Source: WANQ01 sp964448055
GTDB taxonomy: Archaea > Thermoproteota > Thermoprotei_A > Sulfolobales > WANQ01
DNA length: 6,128 nt
Assembly: GCA_964448055.1 (NCBI GenBank)
Contig: CAYUVB010000068.1
Coordinates: 1-6,128 of the forward strand
Reading direction: 5' to 3'
In this document: positions 1-4,865 of the stretch, piece by piece
Layout: each line of letters starts with the position of its first letter
How positions within the stretch are numbered: the first letter of the stretch is position 1
The notes under the pieces: generated by a model
Databases searched by the model: none
What the model was told of the DNA's origin: nothing
The model's input: only the letters and a program-made list of their open reading frames with translations
Translations under genes and position numbers: made by a program

Positions 1-423
1 TGCGTTAGCTTTTATCCTTAATGCTATAGCCACATGTATGGCATCTACTGGAAGTAAACCATATTCTTCAATTATGTTGATAGCGTTACACCAGTCATTA
101 TATGTTATGTATTCTACTCTTAGTCCTCTCATAAGCAGGTACTCGATGTAGTTATAAAATGATTTAAGTACTTTTACGCACTCGTTTCTAATTTTCTCAT
201 CCAGTTTTAATGCTTTCCTTATCTTCCAGATGTTCTTAGTACCAAGTATTTCACTTGCCTTAGCATAAATTAGCTTAAAAGATATCTCCTCAAGAATCAT
301 TGGTGTAATATAGCCTATAACCTTGTTCTCCTCGATCATTTCTAGTATTTCTTGTGCTTTATCAGCGTTTGGTTCATCTAGTAATAGTTTAAGGAATACA
401 GAAGAATCTACGAATAATCTCAT
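1..423 (-). CDS. vapC: VapC-type PIN-domain ribonuclease toxin (3' end beyond window)
   Basis: PIN-domain toxin, expected to be a Mg-dependent endoribonuclease that cleaves RNA when its antitoxin is lost. Reading the minus strand from the ATG at 423-421 gives 141 codons without a stop, up to the left edge. It opens with MRLFVDSSVFLKLLLDEPN, the classic first PIN strand with catalytic Asp6. A central acidic pair (Glu45-Glu46 in MILEEISF) and the third acidic site, Asp127 in PVDAIHVAIAL, fit the family's metal site. The last visible residues should lie about 15 residues from the C-terminus, because PIN toxins are usually 130-150 residues, so only a short tail (normally holding the fourth Asp) is missing. 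The ATG overlaps the antitoxin stop as ATGA, so the two are translationally coupled. The RNA target cannot be read from the sequence. Confidence 0.9.
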   Translation of the reverse strand, partial: MRLFVDSSVFLKLLLDEPNADKAQEILEMIEENKVIGYITPMILEEISFKLIYAKASEILGTKNIWKIRKALKLDEKIRNECVKVLKSFYNYIEYLLMRGLRVEYITYNDWCNAINIIEEYGLLPVDAIHVAIALRIKANA

Positions 424-644
424 TTAGACACCAAGTAAGCTTCTTCTAGCTCTTTTGTGGATAGCTTACTTTTAACTAATCCTCTCATCCTTGATGTCAT
501 TGACTCTCTACTTTTAATCGCTATAAACGTTTCCATAGCTCTTCTAATAGCTTCACTCCTATTCATTCCAAGGGATGTAGCCACCCTAGTAAATTCTTCA
601 AGAAGCTTCTTGTTGACTCGTAAGTATATACCTACGGAACCCAT
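420..644 (-). CDS. vapB: VapB-type ribbon-helix-helix antitoxin
   Basis: CopG/MetJ-type DNA-binding antitoxin partnering the PIN toxin downstream, with which it overlaps by ATGA (420-423). From the ATG at 644 it is 74 residues. Residues 3-10 (SVGIYLRV) form the DNA-contacting strand. Helix 1 (KKLLEEFTRVATSLG) and the loop plus helix 2 (MNRSEAIRRAMETFI) follow, with the usual N-R-S-E-A-I-R turn motif. The remaining charged tail, ending STKELEEAYLVSK, is the probable toxin-wrapping segment. The frame stays open upstream to 770, but that extension is low-complexity Tyr/Lys sequence covering the promoter. Starting at 644 places the strand at the N-terminus as is normal for the family. An ATG at 659 (79 residues) is a real alternative, because a TATA box at 682-689 lies about 27 bp upstream of it, the leaderless spacing. 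The protein probably represses its own operon. Confidence 0.85.
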   Translation of the reverse strand: MGSVGIYLRVNKKLLEEFTRVATSLGMNRSEAIRRAMETFIAIKSRESMTSRMRGLVKSKLSTKELEEAYLVSK

Positions 645-689
645 ATATACATCTACCATATATACGTATATACGTAGTGTGTATATATG
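641..689 (-). promoter_or_regulatory. vapBC promoter and probable ribbon-helix-helix operator
   Basis: This stretch is built from short repeats. There is a perfect 14-bp palindrome centred on the CG at 665-666 (659-672, TATATACGTATATA), a tandem 8-mer TATACGTA at 661-668 and 669-676, and a direct 10-mer CCATATATAC at 641-650 and 656-665. A TATA-like run lies at 682-689. Repeated short boxes next to the first codons of a ribbon-helix-helix gene are what cooperative autorepression would need. The operator role is inferred; the repeats are seen directly. Confidence 0.6.
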
Positions 690-816
690 TTTAGTGCTTT
701 TTGCATTATATCTACTTAGAAAATACCTCGTGAGTACCTGATAATATGAATTATAGTATTTTAGTAGCATTCTGCTTGATAAAGCTAGATAGCAACTCGA
801 CCATGTAGCTATTTTA

Positions 817-2157
817 TTAGCCTGTTAATGCTATGTAGATTGATATTGTTATCAGTAGCACTCCTGCTATTATTGATAGCGTTCTATTGTGTTTTATTAT
901 TAGTTCTCTTATCCTGGCTCTAGAAATCCCTAGTAGTATTGCTATTAAGACTGCTATTAATGGTAGTATGAATATTGTATTGTAGAGTAATAGTAATGGT
1001 ATTGCCTGGATCAATGGTAGTTTAGAGGCTATTCCAGTGAATACTATGTATGGTCCAGCACTACATGGTAGAAGTGTAAATGTTGCTAGTAATCCAAGCG
1101 CTATACTTAATGCTATGCTTTTGGACGCTTTTGGTAGTAGTTTTACCATACGCCCCTTTGCTATAACCTTCTCTTTGCCCGTAAATGCTGAGTATATAAC
1201 CCATAGTCCAAATCCTACGCCTATCACTACAAATAATATCCTTGGTAAAGATGCCATAACTGTTAAGAGACCTAAACCTAGTAATATGTATCCTACCATG
1301 ACGGCTAGTGCAAATGATAATCCTACAGCTATAATCCTACGCTTATTAACCCTCTTCTCAATAGCGATAGCTGATAACGATGCTGCTACGAGTAATAAAG
1401 TATACAGATATATCGTACAAGGATTAATTGAGTCAACTAATGCTAAGCTAACAGTCATAGCTATGAGGCCTATATAATCTAACCCTAAGCCTTCACTACC
1501 AGGCTTATATGTCGCAGTATATTGTTCCCCGCCTACAATACCTCCAAAACCACCAATATTACTATTGCTTTCGGGCATGCATACATATTCACTACAATTC
1601 CCTTCTCCGTTAGCTCCTACCCCTAGCTGAGTATTGGTTAGATGCGCTTGGCTTGATGGTAGTTCCCCATGAGTAAAGAAGTATGCAGCTGTTCTTGAAT
1701 CTAAGCCTACTTTTCCTACAATTACGTAGGTTTTTGTACCATTAACTATTGCACCAGTGTATATGGGAATAGTGCTTAATACACCAGTTTCCTGTATTAA
1801 TGTATCCCATAGCTTCTTATCCCCGATTTCCCCTATGACTATCCCTGTAGCTTTATCTCCAACTAGTACTATTGTGAATGGTATAGCTGATAGCTGGGGA
1901 GGTAGTTTTAGGGCTGAAATTATCTTCTCGAATAATAGTCTGCACGTGGAATTAGCACTAATATCACAGAATAATACATGTTCATCGCCATAGTTTTCTT
2001 CTAAGAACTTCTTTAAACTCATGCAATGAGGGCACATAGGAGATCCATATATGAGAAATGCATAATTATCCTTATCCTCTGCTATAGCTACTAGAGGGTA
2101 TGCGATGCAAAGTACTATTAATACTATGATTACTGGTATTGGGTTTTTATTATCCAT
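817..2157 (-). CDS. Secreted thioredoxin domain fused to CcdA/DsbD-like membrane electron carrier
   Basis: Membrane thiol-disulfide oxidoreductase, 446 residues, likely to carry electrons from cytoplasmic thioredoxin across the membrane to an outward-facing thioredoxin domain. A signal or anchor helix covers residues 6-25. A thioredoxin fold follows at about 31-165, with active site C42-P-H-C45 in GSPMCPHCMSL and the cis-proline at P93 (AIPFTIV). A Gly/Asn/Ser-rich linker spans about 166-222. The C-terminal part (about 227-446) has some six hydrophobic helices with the two CcdA signature cysteines: C247 in DSINPCTIYLY and C365 in LLPCSAGPY. This is DsbD architecture with the domains reordered (thioredoxin first). 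Additional cysteine pairs sit at C64/C72 and C188/C193. No cytochrome c maturation gene is visible nearby, so a role in oxidative folding or repair of extracellular proteins is as likely as cytochrome maturation. It is transcribed divergently from the nucleotidyltransferase gene. Confidence 0.85.
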   Translation of the reverse strand: MDNKNPIPVIIVLIVLCIAYPLVAIAEDKDNYAFLIYGSPMCPHCMSLKKFLEENYGDEHVLFCDISANSTCRLLFEKIISALKLPPQLSAIPFTIVLVGDKATGIVIGEIGDKKLWDTLIQETGVLSTIPIYTGAIVNGTKTYVIVGKVGLDSRTAAYFFTHGELPSSQAHLTNTQLGVGANGEGNCSEYVCMPESNSNIGGFGGIVGGEQYTATYKPGSEGLGLDYIGLIAMTVSLALVDSINPCTIYLYTLLLVAASLSAIAIEKRVNKRRIIAVGLSFALAVMVGYILLGLGLLTVMASLPRILFVVIGVGFGLWVIYSAFTGKEKVIAKGRMVKLLPKASKSIALSIALGLLATFTLLPCSAGPYIVFTGIASKLPLIQAIPLLLLYNTIFILPLIAVLIAILLGISRARIRELIIKHNRTLSIIAGVLLITISIYIALTG

Positions 2158-2231
2158 AAAGTATCCTTACCTACTATTAAGGTAGTTTTCTTAGGTAAAT
2201 AAGTTATCATATACGCATAAATGATATAGAT
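2158..2231. promoter_or_regulatory. Divergent intergenic region with inverted repeat and both promoters
   Basis: These 74 bp separate two divergent starts and must hold both promoters. A perfect 7-bp inverted repeat, TTACCTA (2167-2173) and TAGGTAA (2192-2198), has an 18-bp spacer. On the minus strand GGTAAGG (2171-2165) lies 7 nt before the ATG at 2157 and could act as a weak Shine-Dalgarno site. AT-rich boxes at 2194-2203 (minus) and at 2205-2213 or 2222-2229 (plus) are candidate TATA elements, none of them decisive. That both genes share one regulator is inference only. Confidence 0.35.
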
Positions 2232-2858
2232 ATGCACAAAGTAGACACAGGGATGATGCACGTGGAGAACATAGTGAACGAGCTATTTAGTTTATGGGAG
2301 AGATTCTATCCAAGACTTCGAAGAGTGACAAGCGATACTGAGAGATTCCTACTGTTTATTGCCTGGCTCAATAAATTTCTTGAGCAAAAGGGTTTAGGAA
2401 GAATAGTGATCGTTGGCGGTTTTGCTGTGGAATTGTATACTGGTTCAACTTATAGGACATTAGATGTAGATATCATAGTTGAAGGTGATAAAGCGTTAAA
2501 CATTGTTAAGAGTTTTCTTAAACAATTGTCTAGCGAGGGAACAAGTAGAGTATACCTTATTCCAATAGAGTTTTTGGCCTCTAAGGCTATAGACATCGTA
2601 GGAAACATGTATGTTTCAAGGAAAAACACTGTAAGAATAAATGTAGACGAATACCATGTATATGTCGAGCCACCTGAAGAACTTCTAGTAAAGTATTTAG
2701 TAGCATGGAAGTTCTGGAAGAGTGAAGAGGATAGAGATAAAGTTATAATACTAGCTAAAACACTAATAGATAAACTCGATATAGATTACATTAGACAGAG
2801 AGCTAAGCAAGAAGGCGTAGAAGATTTATTAAATACAGTATTGGATATGGTGAGATAA
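2232..2858 (+). CDS. Nucleotidyltransferase, AbiEii/DUF6036-like
   Basis: DNA polymerase beta-superfamily nucleotidyltransferase of 208 residues. The core motif is clear: IVIVGGFAVELYTGSTYR at 58-75, followed by D78-V-D80, i.e. the G-G...D-x-D pattern that binds nucleotide and metal. An alpha-helical N-terminal extension (about 10-55) precedes it. A C-terminal helical part carries the family's PPEELLVKYLVAWKF (K154) and EEDRDKVIILAK (D167, D169) signatures. The closest type I recognise is the AbiEii/DUF6036 group, which includes the toxin of AbiE-like toxin-antitoxin systems, some members of which modify tRNA. The substrate here is unknown. The start is uncertain: ATG codons occur at 2232, 2253 and 2256, and a TATAGAT box at 2224-2230 would suit a leaderless start at 2253. 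The 85-residue gene begins one base after its stop. No upstream winged-helix AbiEi partner is present. Confidence 0.8.
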   Translation: MHKVDTGMMHVENIVNELFSLWERFYPRLRRVTSDTERFLLFIAWLNKFLEQKGLGRIVIVGGFAVELYTGSTYRTLDVDIIVEGDKALNIVKSFLKQLSSEGTSRVYLIPIEFLASKAIDIVGNMYVSRKNTVRINVDEYHVYVEPPEELLVKYLVAWKFWKSEEDRDKVIILAKTLIDKLDIDYIRQRAKQEGVEDLLNTVLDMVR

Positions 2859-2859
2859 T

Positions 2860-3117
2860 ATGAATAATACTATTAGTTGGATAGAACTTAAAAAATACCA
2901 TAATTGGAGAAAAATTCAAAAAGCAATAGAGATCGCGCTAAGAGAAAGAGAAAAAGAAAAACTACGAGGATCAAGACGAAGCTTGGAGACTCTTCTAAGA
3001 CTTGGAGAACTAGCTCGTAAAGTAGTTGAGTATTATGAGTCTACTGGTAAACTCGTATTTAAGGTCGACGATAAAGGCTCTATAGTTGAAGTAGTATGGA
3101 AAGTCGATGAAATTTAA
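2860..3117 (+). CDS. Small charged protein coupled to the nucleotidyltransferase
   Basis: I do not recognise this 85-residue protein. Its stop-to-start gap from the nucleotidyltransferase is one base, and a Shine-Dalgarno-like GGTGAG (2849-2854) sits inside the end of the upstream gene, so the two are co-transcribed and probably translationally coupled. Residues 1-60 are strongly helical and rich in Lys, Arg and Glu (for example IALREREKEKLRG). The C-terminus looks like a beta hairpin (GKLVFKVDDKGSIVEVVWKVD). No DNA-binding motif, signal peptide or cysteines are seen. Codon use resembles the neighbours, and the coupling argues that it is a real gene. Context suggests a binding partner or antidote for the nucleotidyltransferase, but that is inference. 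Confidence 0.7.
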   Translation: MNNTISWIELKKYHNWRKIQKAIEIALREREKEKLRGSRRSLETLLRLGELARKVVEYYESTGKLVFKVDDKGSIVEVVWKVDEI

Positions 3118-3118
3118 C

Positions 3119-3127
3119 CTTAAATAC
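3119..3127 (+). promoter_or_regulatory. TATA-box candidate for a spacer transcript
   Basis: CTTAAATAC directly after the stop of the small gene matches a crenarchaeal TATA box. With the usual 26-bp spacing, transcription would begin near 3149-3150, at the start of a GC-richer segment with no open frame. It could drive a non-coding RNA or give the aminopeptidase an alternative leader of about 144 nt. Confidence 0.4.
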
Positions 3128-3198
3128 TAAGTATCCAATATATCATTATCTGGAGATGAAGTAAGTGTTCCAGTACCGACGTCTATCTAGTCTACTTC

Positions 3199-3227
3199 TG
3201 GATGAGGACTTTCGCCCCTTCTGATCC
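3199..3227 (+). ncRNA. Possible C/D box guide RNA (core only; ends unknown)
   Basis: ATGAGGA (3202-3208) matches the box C consensus RUGAUGA at six of seven positions. CTGA (3221-3224) is a perfect box D. They are separated by exactly 12 nt, the standard archaeal C/D spacer. The spacer CTTTCGCCCCTT is complementary over 11 nt to AGGGGCGAAAG, which I recall as part of a conserved stretch of archaeal 23S rRNA (domain II, GGGGCGAAAGACUAAUCG). By the rule of the fifth nucleotide upstream of box D (3216), the third G of GGGG would be methylated. Against it: a second C'/D' pair and a good terminal stem are not visible, and the complementarity is recalled rather than computed. Confidence 0.3.
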
Positions 3228-3241
3228 CCTTTGACCCTAAG

Positions 3242-3283
3242 TTAATTTATTAGTGTTCGTATTCTATTCCATTCACCCGGGTG
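3242..3283 (+). promoter_or_regulatory. Aminopeptidase promoter and Shine-Dalgarno site in a palindrome
   Basis: TTAATTTATTA (3242-3252) is a TATA-like box that would start transcription near 3273, leaving a leader of about 20 nt. A perfect 10-bp palindrome CACCCGGGTG (3274-3283) sits at the expected transcript start. Its right half, GGGTG (3279-3283), is the only Shine-Dalgarno match for the TTG start at 3294, with a 10-nt gap. The palindrome stands out as the most GC-rich short stretch near the gene and could be an operator. Confidence 0.45.
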
Positions 3284-3293
3284 TTAGAGTCTC

Positions 3294-4400
3294 TTGAAGG
3301 CTCTAGACAAGTTTGCTCAACTACTAGTAGATTATTGTGTGAATGTAAAGAAACTGGATGAAGTAGTTATATCTGCAAGTTATGAAGCCTATCCACTTGT
3401 ACGTGAACTATATCGTGCTATAGTTGAACGTGGTGGTTATCCAAGACTTCTTGTAAGCGATGAAGTTCTTCAAGAAATATTTTATCGATATGCTTCTGAG
3501 GAATTATTGGAGTACCTATCGCCTATAGATAAATATATTGTTGAGAACATAAATGTTAGGATAAGTATACTATCACCAACGCATACTAAGCCGTTGGTAA
3601 ACATTGATCCTGAAAGGATGAAGAAGCGTAGTATAGCTCTTAGACCACTAACAGAAATCTTCATGAAACGTGATGCTGAAGGCAGTCTTCGATGGGTCGT
3701 AACAGCTTATCCTACCAGGGCTATGGCTCAAGAAGCAGGTATGAGTCCTCTGGAATTCGAGGACTTCGTCTACCACGCATTAAAACTTCATGAAAAAGAC
3801 CCTGTAGAAGCCTGGATAAAGCAGGCTAAGTGGCAAGAAAAGATAGTAGGGTTTCTGAATAAGGCTTCAGAGATAAGGATCGTAGCCGAGGATACTGATT
3901 TACTACTAAGAGTTGATGGTCGTAAGTGGATAAACGATGATGGTAAAAAGAATATGCCTGGTGGAGAAGTATTTACAGGTCCACATGAGGATGCTACTGA
4001 AGGCTACATAGAGTTTACTTACCCAGCTGTTTGGCGTGGAGTAGAAGTTGAAGGTGTTAGACTAGTATTCAAAAAGGGTATGGTTGTTGAGGCAAAAGCT
4101 AGACGTGGAGAGGAATTCCTTAAGAAAATGCTAGAAGTAGATGAAGGAGCTAGAAGGCTAGGTGAAGCAGCCTTTGGCTTAAACTACGATGTGACAAGGT
4201 TTACAAAAGAAATATTATTTGATGAAAAAATAGGTGGTACAATACATTTAGCCCTAGGAGCAGCATACCCAGAGACAGGCGGCAAGAATATTTCAGCAAT
4301 ACACTGGGATATGGTAAAGGATATGAAGAATGGTAAGGTATATGTTGATGGAGACCTAGTATACGAGAATGGTAGGTTCTTAAAGGATGTTATAAGCTAG
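3294..4400 (+). CDS. Family M29 metallo-aminopeptidase (AmpS/AmpT-like)
   Basis: Leucyl-type aminopeptidase of the thermophilic M29 family, 368 residues, close to the usual 370-410. It should remove N-terminal residues from cytoplasmic peptides using a two-metal (Zn/Co) centre. By alignment with remembered family motifs the metal ligands are E225 (in NMPGGEVFTGP), E291 (RRLGEAAFG), H318 (GTIHLALGAAYPET), and H337 and D339 (SAIHWDMV), so the site looks complete. The segment between H318 and H337 is about ten residues shorter than in the bacterial enzymes I recall. The start is TTG at 3294: an in-frame stop (3285-3287) lies three codons upstream, and the next residues (LDKFAQLLVDYCVNVK) match the family's N-terminus. 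It appears to be a single-gene unit, and its downstream neighbour on the same strand has its own promoter. It is soluble, with no signal peptide. Confidence 0.92.
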   Translation: MKALDKFAQLLVDYCVNVKKLDEVVISASYEAYPLVRELYRAIVERGGYPRLLVSDEVLQEIFYRYASEELLEYLSPIDKYIVENINVRISILSPTHTKPLVNIDPERMKKRSIALRPLTEIFMKRDAEGSLRWVVTAYPTRAMAQEAGMSPLEFEDFVYHALKLHEKDPVEAWIKQAKWQEKIVGFLNKASEIRIVAEDTDLLLRVDGRKWINDDGKKNMPGGEVFTGPHEDATEGYIEFTYPAVWRGVEVEGVRLVFKKGMVVEAKARRGEEFLKKMLEVDEGARRLGEAAFGLNYDVTRFTKEILFDEKIGGTIHLALGAAYPETGGKNISAIHWDMVKDMKNGKVYVDGDLVYENGRFLKDVIS

Positions 4401-4430
4401 CTTTACCTCAAATAACCATTACATACAATG

Positions 4431-4439
4431 TTTTTATCA
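4431..4439 (+). promoter_or_regulatory. TATA box of the decayed zinc-ribbon gene
   Basis: TTTTTATCA is centred 26-27 bp upstream of the ATG at 4461, the spacing of a crenarchaeal leaderless gene. The T run just after the aminopeptidase stop may also serve as its transcription terminator. The promoter looks preserved although the gene behind it is broken. Confidence 0.5.
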
Positions 4440-4460
4440 CATCTTACCCATATATGAGAA

Positions 4461-4865
4461 ATGCGTGGAAACTCTAGTCAATCTAAAAAATGCTTTAATA
4501 GCACATTAGGCTAAGTAGATTATACTTGAGCTCCAGCAAGATACATTAAAGCTATTGGAGATATAGTACTAGTTTCGTCAGAATATACTTTAGAGGAGGA
4601 ATTCGGAAAGGCTGAAGCAGCAACGCAGCAAAGCTGCTAGAAGGAGAGGAGAAATAGTTATACCTAGCTATCCCTCATGTGGTGCACCATTGATATATTA
4701 TAATGGTAAAATAATGTTGTCGAAGGTGTAGGATGTATGCAACTGTATCTCCGGAAGAACTAGAGAGTGTTCCAACACGTCCTCGTTGTAGAGAATATTT
4801 ATCATACATTGAGCAATATAGTAAATGGTACTGCTATAATTGTGAATGAGTATGTAGATTTATGA
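4461..4865 (+). pseudogene. Decayed zinc-ribbon protein gene (multiple frameshifts and stops)
   Basis: This 405-bp stretch has no long open frame but keeps protein-like segments in three successive frames. Frame A runs from ATG 4461 with in-frame stops TAA 4512 and TGA 4527, and includes RYIKAIGDIVLVSSEYTLEE (4539-4598) up to TAG 4638. Frame B (about 4630-4731) reads GEIVIPSYPSCGAPLIYYNG and ends at TAG 4729. Frame C (about 4733-4849) contains ELESVPTRPRCREYLSYIEQ followed by YSKWYCYNCE. A final one-base shift at about 4847 would restore EEYVDL and a stop at 4863-4865. CGAPLIY and YIEQYSKWYCYNC are typical archaeal zinc-ribbon sequence. In both CPxC knuckles the first Cys appears replaced by one transition: Tyr (TAT for TGT, 4669) and Arg (CGT for TGT, 4778). 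The original function is unknown. The convergent thiR stop overlaps its end. Confidence 0.75.

Noticed and set aside
457..741. Plus-strand frame opposite vapB and its promoter
   Set aside because: Antisense to a recognised antitoxin and running through the palindromic operator; its hydrophobic composition is a by-product of the antisense reading.
645..770. N-terminal extension of the antitoxin back to an ATG at 770
   Set aside because: It would put about 42 low-complexity Tyr/Lys-rich residues before the DNA-binding strand and would leave no room for the TATA and operator sequences.
771..816. Possible terminator hairpin after the thioredoxin-CcdA gene (ATAGC ... GCTAT on the minus strand)
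   Set aside because: The stem is five pairs with a 14-nt loop and no T run follows, so it is not convincing as a terminator.
1037..1993. Open frames on the plus strand opposite the thioredoxin-CcdA gene (1037-1477 and 1757-1993)
   Set aside because: They are antisense to a gene with clear domains and cysteine motifs, have no protein-like motifs of their own, and lack a promoter or ribosome site.
3147..3239. Minus-strand 30-codon frame and GGGGCGAAAG read as an rRNA or gene fragment
   Set aside because: The shared rRNA-like match is only 10-11 nt and the flanking bases diverge at once, so it is not an rRNA fragment; the peptide reading has no start, motif or promoter. A GNRA-type hairpin (GGGGC-GAAA-GTCC) does exist on that strand but is only about five pairs.
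3168..3240. TTCCAGT (3168-3174) and CCCCTTT (3226-3232) resemble parts of archaeal origin recognition boxes
   Set aside because: They are about 50 bp apart, do not form one contiguous box, and no Orc1/Cdc6 gene or AT-rich unwinding region accompanies them.
3482..3664. Minus-strand frame inside the aminopeptidase gene
   Set aside because: Short, and antisense to a well-conserved metalloenzyme.
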